From Clostridia bacterium (GTDB lineage: Bacteria > Bacillota > Clostridia > Lachnospirales > Lachnospiraceae), in NCBI GenBank assembly GCA_003246295.1, contig QKAS01000016.1:1-50958 (forward strand): 50,958 nucleotides of DNA. The letters are read 5' to 3'. The notes under the pieces were generated by a model that ran no database searches, was not told where the DNA came from, and saw only the letters and a list, made by a program, of their open reading frames with translations. Positions 43,285 through 50,958 of this stretch are shown piece by piece. The position numbers and the translations under genes are program-made. How positions within the stretch are numbered: the first letter of the stretch is position 1; each line of letters starts with the position of its first letter.

Positions 43285-44931
43285 TTGGAATATAAGATCT
43301 ATAAGCGTGATTCTGTAGAGGCAGGAAGGTACCAGCTGCATCAGTATGAGGATTTGTACGGTGAGACATTTGATTTTAATGTTGTTGTAGAAGCAAGGTA
43401 TATTGATCAGAATGAGCCTGATTATAAAGGGAATCCGCTTATTGAGGCATTGCCTCCAAGTTATTCGGGGGAGGTTATTTATAATTTACTTGAAAAAGGC
43501 ATTTACTTTTCAAAAGATGAACGTAATAAAAATGATATCAGCAGAAGTCATGCTATTGTCAGAATTAAGAATTTAATGCATATATGGAATAAACATTTGT
43601 TGTTAGCGCAAAAACTTGATCTTGTAATTAAAAGGGGATATACATCTCATGGATTACATACTCCCCAGAATTTACGAGAAGGAAGGGAAAATGCTTCAAA
43701 GCTTTCGAAATCCTGTATGGATCAAGATGAAATGATTGAATTTAAATTAAATCGAGTTTTACCGCAGATGTTAGGATTTTCAATATTTGGAATGTCTGGG
43801 GGTGGAAAAACTCTAGCTATGGAACGAGTTTTATCATTTTATCCACAGGTAATAGAGCATACAAATTATAAAGGTAAGCAAATACTTTTTAAACAGTTGG
43901 TTTGGATAAAAATTGATGCATCGTATGATGGAAATATAAAAGGGATATGTTTACAATTTTTAAAAAATGTTGATGAGGTACTAGAATCAACTTATGCATG
44001 GAAATTCCGTAGAGCAAATGTTGATCAATTAATTTCTGCAATGGCCCAAGTTGCCTCTGTTCATAAATTGGGCTGCTTGATAATTGATGAAATTCAGCAT
44101 ATTCAACAAGCAAAAACTGGGCCAGCAAGAGTACTTAACTTTCTTGTTACATTGCAGAATATGATGAAGCTTCCAATTGTATTTATTGGAACATATAAGG
44201 CTTTAAAAGGAGCTTTAACAAACGAATATAGGCAAGCAAGAAGAGCTTCTGGCTTAGGAGAAATAGAGTGGGGAATGTTAGAAAATGATGGAGAATACAA
44301 ATCATTTCTGGAGGCTTTGTTCAAATATCAATGGATTAAAAATGAAGTAGCGTTGACTGATGATATTGTAAATACCTTTTTTATACAGACAGCGGGTAAT
44401 GTAGCAAGGACAGTTCTTATATATCAGCTATGTCAACTAGAAGCTATAAGTATCGGAATAGAAACGATTAATGAGGAGTTAATTGAGTTAGTATCACAAG
44501 AATTACCGCTCACAAATAAAATCATTAAAGCATTAAGAGAACATGACTTCAATGAATTGGCAAAGACAGATGATTTATATTTTAATGAGTTAAATCAAGT
44601 GATATCTAATAAATTTGAAGAAATACAGTCTAAAGAAGAGTTTAAGATAGCAAAGTTGTCTATTAAGCAACAAGAATTAAAAAAAAGAGAAGAGTTAGAA
44701 CTTGATTTAATATCATTTTTGCTTTCAATGGGTGAATATGAAGAACGGGCAAGGAAATGTGTAAAATATGTGTTGAATGATGTAGGTGATGATTACCAAA
44801 TAATTAACATTAAGAGAAGACTAGCAAAGATGGTAATGAATGAAGAAAAAGTGTCTATTAAAAAGAAAAGAGAGTCAAAAACGGTACCTGATGTTGAGGA
44901 TTTCAAGGTTGATAAGATAAATCTTAGGTAA
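43285..44931 (+). CDS. tnsC: TnsC AAA+ ATPase transposition regulator
   Basis: Links target selectors to TnsAB. The 548-aa protein matches E. coli TnsC (555 aa) in size. Walker A GMSGGGKT is at residues 169-176 and Walker B CLIIDEIQHI at about 264-273. FIGTYKALKGAL is a sensor-1-type stretch. A long N-terminal extension (about 150 residues) and a Lys/Glu-rich C-terminus flank the ATPase core, as expected for contacts with TniQ and TnsAB. The start is TTG 43285, well spaced from AAGGAGG at 43271-43277. tniQ-2 begins 5 bp after its stop. Confidence 0.93.
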   Translation: MEYKIYKRDSVEAGRYQLHQYEDLYGETFDFNVVVEARYIDQNEPDYKGNPLIEALPPSYSGEVIYNLLEKGIYFSKDERNKNDISRSHAIVRIKNLMHIWNKHLLLAQKLDLVIKRGYTSHGLHTPQNLREGRENASKLSKSCMDQDEMIEFKLNRVLPQMLGFSIFGMSGGGKTLAMERVLSFYPQVIEHTNYKGKQILFKQLVWIKIDASYDGNIKGICLQFLKNVDEVLESTYAWKFRRANVDQLISAMAQVASVHKLGCLIIDEIQHIQQAKTGPARVLNFLVTLQNMMKLPIVFIGTYKALKGALTNEYRQARRASGLGEIEWGMLENDGEYKSFLEALFKYQWIKNEVALTDDIVNTFFIQTAGNVARTVLIYQLCQLEAISIGIETINEELIELVSQELPLTNKIIKALREHDFNELAKTDDLYFNELNQVISNKFEEIQSKEEFKIAKLSIKQQELKKREELELDLISFLLSMGEYEERARKCVKYVLNDVGDDYQIINIKRRLAKMVMNEEKVSIKKKRESKTVPDVEDFKVDKINLR

Positions 44932-44936
44932 AAAAT

Positions 44937-46190
44937 ATGGCTTCTAAATTTTCATATTTTCCATCAATATATCATGGAGAATCATTATACAGTTTAATTG
45001 CAAGATATCATTCTTGCTCTATTGGAAATTCACATAAAGATACAATTGAAGAAATATTTGGAACCCGCGATATATCGGTATCTCCTGAATTTCCGACTCA
45101 TTTGGAAGAGATTTCAAGAAGGCTCGATATGGATGAGATGACAAAAGAAAGTATTCTTTATGAACATACACTATATTCCATTTATGAACCATTTCTTTTT
45201 GAAAAAGAACAAAGAGATATTAAAAATAAAATGTATCAAAATGGAGGATTAGGGATCAAAGGTGAAATTGGATTTTTGGCAGGTTCTATTTTGAAAAGTG
45301 ATTATATGTATTTTTGTCCGGAATGCGTTAATGAAGATGTTGATAAATATGGTGAATCGTATTTTAGGGTTATATGGCAGATGCAAGGGTACTTGGTTTG
45401 TCATATGCATAATATAATGATGGAACCATACCCTGAAAAACAAAGTGATGTAGGAAGAGTATCATATATAACATTAGAACATGATAAAATTTGTGACATT
45501 CAGCTAAAAATGAATACAGATCCAGAATGCCTTTATATTTCAAAAATGATAAATGATGTATATGAGGGAATGCTAAAGGATTTTGATGCACAAACGCTAA
45601 AAATATTATATCACAGAAAATTAGGTGATTTAGATTATTTAACAGCTAATGGCGAGGCAAGTTACCACAGATTGCTACCAGTATTTATGAAATACTATGA
45701 TAAACTGCTAGAAAAGTTTGATTCTGTAATTGATCCTAGATTTGAGCATAGTTGGTTCAGAAAAATTATTAGAAAAAAATGTGTAAAAGTACATCCTATA
45801 CGTCATCTTTTATATATTAGGTTTCTTTTTGGAAGTGTAAAGAATTTGAGGAACTATGCTGATGAAGATGAAGTAGATAATTGTTATCCTTGTTTAAACA
45901 AGGTTTGCCCAGGATATAAGAAATTTGTAATAACGAAAGTAAATATTACAGCGGACTATAAGACACGCGAAGCTATAGGTACGTTTAAATGTTCATTTTG
46001 CGGTTATGTGTATTCGAGAAAAATGAAGGCAAATATTTATAAGAAGGGACGAGTAAAAGACTTCGGTCCATTGTTTATGGATGAGCTTATGGAGATATCC
46101 AAAAGACAGGATATGTCACTCAGGGAAAAAGCAAAATATTTAGGATGTGATCCAAAAACTGTAATAAAGTATTCTGAAGCGATTAAATGA
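44937..46190 (+). CDS. TniQ-family target selector 2 (short form)
   Basis: A 417-aa second TniQ protein. The N-terminus YFPSIYHGESLYSLIARYH is the TniQ start. The zinc site is CPEC (C127, C130) and CHMH (C155, H158) around YGESYFRVIWQMQGYLV. A second set is CLNKVC and CSFCG. It ends soon after a helix-turn-helix-like REKAKYLGCDPKTVIKY, about 100 residues shorter than tniQ-1, with the extra DNA-binding region missing. In known elements with two TniQ proteins, one reads a fixed site and the other serves a mobile target or a guide-RNA complex. Which pathway this one serves is open. The ribosome site is weak, so translation may couple to tnsC. Confidence 0.88.
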   Translation: MASKFSYFPSIYHGESLYSLIARYHSCSIGNSHKDTIEEIFGTRDISVSPEFPTHLEEISRRLDMDEMTKESILYEHTLYSIYEPFLFEKEQRDIKNKMYQNGGLGIKGEIGFLAGSILKSDYMYFCPECVNEDVDKYGESYFRVIWQMQGYLVCHMHNIMMEPYPEKQSDVGRVSYITLEHDKICDIQLKMNTDPECLYISKMINDVYEGMLKDFDAQTLKILYHRKLGDLDYLTANGEASYHRLLPVFMKYYDKLLEKFDSVIDPRFEHSWFRKIIRKKCVKVHPIRHLLYIRFLFGSVKNLRNYADEDEVDNCYPCLNKVCPGYKKFVITKVNITADYKTREAIGTFKCSFCGYVYSRKMKANIYKKGRVKDFGPLFMDELMEISKRQDMSLREKAKYLGCDPKTVIKYSEAIK

Positions 46191-46505
46191 TTTGGAACGT
46201 CAATGCTTCAAGGTATAGTTTAATAAGATCCGATTTGTATATTCCACTGAAATTGTGTAGTTGAATAAAATTATTTTAGACTTAGTAACTGATGTAAGAA
46301 GACATTCAAGATAACTTGAAACATTGTCATGAAGCCTGACATGCAATTATAAAAAAGAATGCTTTAATATCAAAAAATATGAAAACAGAAAATAAATACT
46401 TACAATATATTTATATTAATATCACAAACATTGTCGGAAAGAGTAACTTAATAAGGATTGTTAATTGAAATGAGGTATATAATTACTAATTGATTGGAGG
46501 ATGTG
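46191..46505. other. Non-coding gap between transposition genes and cargo
   Basis: This AT-rich stretch contains no gene I can support. It includes a small inverted repeat TTCAAG-4-CTTGAA (46305-46320) and an imperfect hairpin around 46324-46348. It presumably holds the end of the tns transcript and the promoter of the SIR2 gene. I did not find repeats matching the right-end TnsB-like sites. Confidence 0.4.
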
Positions 46506-49469
46506 ATGGATATAGAAGAAATGATTATTGAGATCAAAGATGCAATTATTATGAACAAATTAGTAGTTTTTGTTGGAGCAGGAGTTTCGAAAAATTCTAG
46601 TTTTCCTACTTGGCAAGAATTAGTAAGTGAGATGAACAATATAATTAATTATCGCGATTTAGGTATTGAGAAAACATTTTCTAATGAGGATTTATTAAAG
46701 ATTCCACAATTTTTAAAACTTCAGGATAAAAGCAAATATAGAGAGATAATTATAAATAATTTTGATAAAAAGGCGGAAGAAATTAATCCAATTATTGATA
46801 TAGCGTTGGAATTCCAGCCACATCATATTATTACAACTAATTTTGATTGTCTAATAGAAAATGCGATTGAAAGTAAGCGAAATAATTATCTTTGTAAAGG
46901 TAGCGTTAAAAAATATACTACTATATGTTGTGACGGGGATTTAGTGAATGCAGACACCACCAATATGTTAATTAAAATGCATGGAGATGTTAATAATATA
47001 GAGAATATCGTTCTATGTGAAGATGATTATTTAGATTATTCCAATAGTCATATTCTGATTGAGACATATATTAAATCATTATTAGTAAATCACATATTTC
47101 TTTTTATTGGGTATGGAGTTGGAGATTACAACTTAAAGCTCATTATGAATTGGGTTGAAAGAGTTTTGCAACGACATAAAAATGCAAGTAGTATATGTCA
47201 GAAAAATCATTTTTTATTATTTTCAGACAGTAATAGTATAAGTGATTTTGATAGAAATTATCTCAAGAGCAAGAGAATAAATGTATTAGATACATTAGAT
47301 ATAGCTATATCACATAAAAAGGATGGAGATTGTCGACTAAGCGATGAAAGAGGAGAAAGAATTTATCGTACGCTTGAATATATAAAAAAATATAATGTTG
47401 AACAGAAGTATTCTATAGAGTTTATAGCAAAACAATTGAGAATATTTGAACAGTTTAATATTGTAAATTACACTGATATTCTTAAAATTTTGGGGGACAC
47501 CAGTTTCTTTTATAGAAAAATTGAGGAAACTTTGGTTGTAGAAACGCCAAATGACAAACAAATCTCAGCAATGAGTTTAGTATGTCAGGTTTGCGTTGAT
47601 GAAGCTCATAATTGTGATGAAGTTTATATACAGGAGGTTTTTTTAAAAGCTGGTATATTTAAAATATTTGATATGACGAAAAAAAAATTATTTAAAATTA
47701 ATCGTGAAATAAATGAAAAGTATCAATACATGTATAAAGCTATAATAACAAACGATTTAGCGCAGTTGGACAAATATATTACAGATACACAGTATAATAA
47801 AATTGATCAAGCATTTTTATGCTTATATTTGGGAAGGATTGATGAATATAATAAAAGAATGAGATTAATTAAATTAGACTCACCGTATATAGCATTTAGG
47901 AGTTCACTAAATTCACTTCAACATTATTGTAACCAAGAGATAATGCCTGCAAACATTTTAGATAAATTGGGAGAAAAGGAAAGGTATGCTTTTTATACTT
48001 TTGAACAATTTTTTCTGGGAAATGAATCATTGTTAGCAGAAATAAGTGAGCAGATTGTAAAGCTGAAGAAAAAATATACTCCATATAATGAGGGAAAGGT
48101 AATAGAATTTTCATATATCGTGAATGAAGGCTTTATGCAGGTAAGAACTAAAATATATGATACAATAAGATTTCTATTCATTAATGGAATATATACTGAT
48201 GGTTTTTGCAATGGAAAAACAAGAATGCCAAATTATGACACTCTATTTGAAAATTATATAGATTTGATTTTATATTTTAAGTCAACTATGTGTAAACAAG
48301 ATAAATACGAAACTCCAAGTCTGTGCATAGAAGATATATTTATAGTAACAAATATCCTTGAGAATGATTCGATGAAATTATCGTTTGAACGATACATGTT
48401 GGATAATATTGAGTTGGATGAAAATTGTCAAACGTATATTGTTAAATCGTTGAAAAACATTTCGAATTCAATAATTATAAATAGAGATAACAATGATTTA
48501 TATATCCAATTATTTTCCATAGGTTATAAAATACTATTTTTATTAAATAGATGTGTTATTTCAGAACACGGCCAAAAGGAATGTATATTATGCCTTACGG
48601 ATGTAATACTTAATATACAGGATATTAATAATGAACATTATATGCTTAACGCAAGAGAATTTTTGGATTTGGCGCTAAGCATAATTAGGAGTTACTGTGA
48701 ACAGTTCGAGGATATGGTAATTGAAGAAAAACTAAATGAAATTGTAAAACAGGGCTTGCAGCTAATGAAAAATGAAAAAGAGATACTAAAAAGTTTGTAT
48801 TATAAATATATTATAGAGATGCAATTATTACTTTATAGATTAGATATATGTTGTCGAAATAATAAATCTATGCAATCGAAAGATATTTATTACATTGTAA
48901 ATAGATTTATAAAAGAAATAGTTTTATCTCAGAAAGGGTATAGTACACTTGTTCAAATATTCCCGTATTGTACAAAAGAATTACAAGAAAAAATCAAACT
49001 ATTTTTTAATGAAAATCTAAATAATATGTCCAATATTGATATTTTGAATATTGTTGCTCAAGATATTGTTAGTTACTCAGCTGTTATAGAAAAAATTTTA
49101 CTTGAACGTTGTAGAGAAAAAGGAAAGATAGAGGACTATTTTAATTTTAATATAAAGAACACCCCGCTTGAATGCGTTCTAAGATTAAAAGAACAAGGTA
49201 AAATTTCAAATATAAATATATTTGCTGAATTTTTAGGAGATAATTTGTTTTTTGATTATGTGTGCTTCCCAGATAAGTTTGATTACAATAAATTTGATGT
49301 TGAAAGACTATATTCGTGGCTACAAATTGAACCGTATCGAAGTATAGCGAAAGAAAACGCTTCAGTGATTTTGGGACAAAAATTTAAAGATGCTATTCAA
49401 TTAGGTACGCGTGAAGAAGTTAGGGCGATATATTATCAACACTTTTATGTTGAGAATTCTATTAAATAA
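46506..49469 (+). CDS. SIR2-domain protein with large helical C-terminus (candidate defence effector)
   Basis: 987 aa. The SIR2-like NAD-binding domain occupies about residues 15-215. It shows VVFVGAGVSKNSSFPTW (GAGVS 24-28), TTNFD (110-114, with the catalytic-region Asn), MHGD (His159) and IGYGVGD (201-207). In phage-defence proteins (ThsA, DSR1/2, SIR2-HerA) this domain degrades NAD when infection is sensed. The remaining 770 residues are mostly helical, carry no P-loop or known enzyme motif I recognise, and could be the sensor. ATG 46506 follows GGAGG at 46496-46500; an in-frame TTG at 46494 is unlikely. It is the first cargo gene and sits 102 bp before a P-loop NTPase that may be its partner. 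Confidence 0.85.
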   Translation: MDIEEMIIEIKDAIIMNKLVVFVGAGVSKNSSFPTWQELVSEMNNIINYRDLGIEKTFSNEDLLKIPQFLKLQDKSKYREIIINNFDKKAEEINPIIDIALEFQPHHIITTNFDCLIENAIESKRNNYLCKGSVKKYTTICCDGDLVNADTTNMLIKMHGDVNNIENIVLCEDDYLDYSNSHILIETYIKSLLVNHIFLFIGYGVGDYNLKLIMNWVERVLQRHKNASSICQKNHFLLFSDSNSISDFDRNYLKSKRINVLDTLDIAISHKKDGDCRLSDERGERIYRTLEYIKKYNVEQKYSIEFIAKQLRIFEQFNIVNYTDILKILGDTSFFYRKIEETLVVETPNDKQISAMSLVCQVCVDEAHNCDEVYIQEVFLKAGIFKIFDMTKKKLFKINREINEKYQYMYKAIITNDLAQLDKYITDTQYNKIDQAFLCLYLGRIDEYNKRMRLIKLDSPYIAFRSSLNSLQHYCNQEIMPANILDKLGEKERYAFYTFEQFFLGNESLLAEISEQIVKLKKKYTPYNEGKVIEFSYIVNEGFMQVRTKIYDTIRFLFINGIYTDGFCNGKTRMPNYDTLFENYIDLILYFKSTMCKQDKYETPSLCIEDIFIVTNILENDSMKLSFERYMLDNIELDENCQTYIVKSLKNISNSIIINRDNNDLYIQLFSIGYKILFLLNRCVISEHGQKECILCLTDVILNIQDINNEHYMLNAREFLDLALSIIRSYCEQFEDMVIEEKLNEIVKQGLQLMKNEKEILKSLYYKYIIEMQLLLYRLDICCRNNKSMQSKDIYYIVNRFIKEIVLSQKGYSTLVQIFPYCTKELQEKIKLFFNENLNNMSNIDILNIVAQDIVSYSAVIEKILLERCREKGKIEDYFNFNIKNTPLECVLRLKEQGKISNINIFAEFLGDNLFFDYVCFPDKFDYNKFDVERLYSWLQIEPYRSIAKENASVILGQKFKDAIQLGTREEVRAIYYQHFYVENSIK

Positions 49470-49571
49470 AATGTTGTGTGAATATAGTATTAAAATAGAT
49501 TTAATTAAGGTTAGTAAAAGAAACTATTTAAACAAAGTAAATACAACTATAAAGGATGATATAGAAAAGGT

Positions 49572-50958
49572 ATGACTGAGCATAATAAAAGAGTATTGGA
49601 AACACTAAATAGATATGTTAATTTGGAAAACATTAAATCTGTGGCACCTCATTATGCATTGATGGTTAGTGGCGAATGGGGCTGTGGTAAAACTTATTTT
49701 ATCAGGGAACTGTGGCTTAAAAATAATACTAATAGCAAAATAAATTGTGTTTATGTAAGTCTATTTGGTATAAAAAGCACATTTATGTTAAATGAAGAAA
49801 TTGCTAGTGCAATTATATTTAACAAACAAATGGTTAAAGAATCAAAACTAAAAAGATTGGCAGAAAAAATGTCTGCCTTGTCGGAAGGGTTATTAAAAAA
49901 CAAAATAGGCATTGGGTGGGATAGTATATCTAGTATAATAGCAAGAGATTGGTTGGAAAAAGATAAAGAAGAAGTTACAAAAGTTTTGATTTTGGATGAT
50001 CTTGAAAGGGTTGAAATGGACATTAAAGAAGTATTTGGATTTGTTTCTAACTTTATTGAGAGTACTAATCTTAGAGTTATATTTATTTGTAACGAAAACG
50101 AAATAAGTAATGAAAATAGTATACATGATTTTGAAAATTATAATCGTATAAGAGAAAAATTAATTGGAGATACTTTATGTTTGAACACGGATATTGACGA
50201 TGCGTTAGAAAAGTTTTTACTAGAAATACACTATGTTGGAAATGAAAAGGATATAGTGAGAACAATTATTAAAGATGTCAGAACTAAATTACATTTTGAA
50301 AATCTTAGAATTATTAGGCATACTTTAATTAAATTGAAACCTTTGCTTGAGATAATTAAAGATTCGAATGCATATAAAAACTATGAGTACTCAGAAATTG
50401 AAATTTTGGGAAAGGAATACAATAAAGAAGAATATCTATACGCTGTTGCAGAATTTTTTATAGTAGCTAATATGCAGAAGGTTATAGGTGATATAAAGGA
50501 AGGTGAAGAAAAACTAGCGTTTTCGTCGTATAAAAGAAGTGAAACAACTGCAAAAGCTATTAAAGAAAAAGATAAGGAGGAACAAAAAAAGCAAGGAAGA
50601 GAAGGTAGTGGGTATTTACTGTTATCATATATAGATGGATGGGGGACATATATACCATTAGATGATGATAAGCATTTTTGGGAACATTTTATATGGGAAA
50701 GTGAGCTTGAAAAATCATACATAATTAATATGATTGAAAATGATTTTGAAATTTTAATACCAACTAAGCATAAAAAGCAGGATGTTTTGTTTTTACTGAA
50801 CACAAGATATTGGGCATATAGTAAAAGCGAATTTAATAGTATGATCAGTATTTTAGTAGATAGTCTGTTAAAAGGTATTTATAAAGATTTAATTGAAATT
50901 GCAGTTGCGTATGCACTCTTAGCTAGATTTAGCCATTATGAAATATTAGAAAATAATT
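49572..50958 (+). CDS. KAP-type P-loop NTPase, incomplete at window end
   Basis: The reading frame is open from ATG 49572 to the last base, 462 codons without a stop, so the C-terminus is missing. Walker A GEWGCGKT is at residues 34-41, and Walker B VLILDDLERV at about 138-147. VYVSLFGI between them and the sensor-like LRVIFICNEN (about 170) are typical of KAP-family NTPases. A charged Lys/Glu-rich segment near residue 330 follows. No transmembrane helix is obvious in this part. KAP proteins are frequent in defence loci. Same strand and close spacing suggest co-expression with the SIR2 gene. The only upstream purine-rich sequence is very close to the ATG, so the start is the least certain point. 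Confidence 0.75.
   Translation, partial: MTEHNKRVLETLNRYVNLENIKSVAPHYALMVSGEWGCGKTYFIRELWLKNNTNSKINCVYVSLFGIKSTFMLNEEIASAIIFNKQMVKESKLKRLAEKMSALSEGLLKNKIGIGWDSISSIIARDWLEKDKEEVTKVLILDDLERVEMDIKEVFGFVSNFIESTNLRVIFICNENEISNENSIHDFENYNRIREKLIGDTLCLNTDIDDALEKFLLEIHYVGNEKDIVRTIIKDVRTKLHFENLRIIRHTLIKLKPLLEIIKDSNAYKNYEYSEIEILGKEYNKEEYLYAVAEFFIVANMQKVIGDIKEGEEKLAFSSYKRSETTAKAIKEKDKEEQKKQGREGSGYLLLSYIDGWGTYIPLDDDKHFWEHFIWESELEKSYIINMIENDFEILIPTKHKKQDVLFLLNTRYWAYSKSEFNSMISILVDSLLKGIYKDLIEIAVAYALLARFSHYEILENN

Larger units (their letters stand above)
38424..50958 (+). mobile_element. Tn7-like transposon, right end and first 12.5 kb (continues past window)
   Basis: The element starts with TGT at 38424 and carries tniQ/tnsD-1, tnsA, tnsB, tnsC and tniQ-2. 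Cargo starting with SIR2 and KAP-type genes follows. All genes point away from glmS, as in Tn7. The DNA is visibly more AT-rich than the glycan cluster, with many AAA/TTA/ATA codons, supporting transfer. No tnsE-like gene follows tniQ-2, and no Cas gene or CRISPR array is seen in this part. The left end, with ACA and a second ATCGT, should be further right. Confidence 0.9.

Noticed and set aside
44937..46190. tnsE identity for the last tns gene
   Set aside because: The CPEC and CHMH zinc motifs and the N-terminus are those of TniQ, and tnsE has no such motifs.
46324..46348. Hairpin around TGTCA and TGACA as an intrinsic terminator
   Set aside because: The stem is short and bulged, and no U-run follows. 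I mention it only in the gap entry.
46191..46505. Possible left end of the transposon
   Set aside because: No inverted copies of the 19-bp repeat core and no ACA followed by ATCGT were found. A partial match (TTAGACTTAG) is too weak. Cargo-like AT-rich genes continue beyond.
49751..50803. Several minus-strand open frames at the window end
   Set aside because: They lie opposite an uninterrupted plus-strand frame with clear Walker motifs. They are shadows; the plus frame is open only because its stop lies past the window.

Overview
The window looks like a chromosomal segment of a low-GC Gram-positive anaerobe of class Clostridia, most likely a gut Lachnospiraceae. This is inferred from AGGAGG-type ribosome binding sites, an A+T-rich composition, GH25 muramidases carrying SpaA-like and Big_2 domains, an LCP ligase and an ABC-exported rhamnose-type glycan cluster. 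No rRNA, tRNA or CRISPR array was seen.

Region 1 (1-8820) is a sugar operon. It holds a lipoprotein binding protein, a double-NBD ATPase, two permeases, an AllA-like cupin, DhaK and DhaL without DhaM, a PfkB kinase and a D-lyxose-isomerase-type cupin. Together they would import a sugar, isomerise it and phosphorylate it; the actual substrate is unknown.

Region 2 (8850-12900) is small housekeeping and accessory genes. A Phd-type antitoxin precedes a RelE/ParE toxin gene that has lost its middle. Next come a Cys-type glutathione peroxidase with a thioredoxin-reductase-like flavoprotein, a convergent membrane-anchored SGNH protein whose nucleophile Ser is Asp, and a translationally coupled pair of small EamA/SMR-type membrane proteins.

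Region 3 (12900-38400) is a cell-surface polysaccharide cluster read in one direction. It encodes dTDP-rhamnose precursor enzymes (rfbB, rfbA, rfbC; rfbD not present here), two paralogous GH25 proteins interleaved with them, a TagG/Wzm permease, a Wzt-type ATPase with a C-terminal carbohydrate-binding domain, and a methyltransferase fused to a kinase-like domain that resembles the chain-terminator WbdD. Five GT2 glycosyltransferase genes, a phosphoglucomutase, a polyprenyl-phosphate sugar-phosphate transferase, an LCP attachment enzyme and glmS complete it. The likely flow is glucose-1-phosphate and dTDP-sugar supply, lipid-linked assembly, chain capping, ABC export and attachment to the wall.

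Region 4 (38424-window end) is a Tn7-like transposon sitting 25 bp downstream of the glmS stop codon, the classical attTn7 position. Its right end shows a TGT terminus and three 19-bp-phased direct repeats that look like TnsB sites. The gene order is tniQ/tnsD-1, tnsA, tnsB, tnsC, tniQ-2. The cargo begins with a 987-aa SIR2-domain protein followed by a KAP-type P-loop NTPase that runs off the window. This pair is a good candidate for an undescribed anti-phage system, and the two TniQ genes suggest two targeting routes. The left end lies outside the window.
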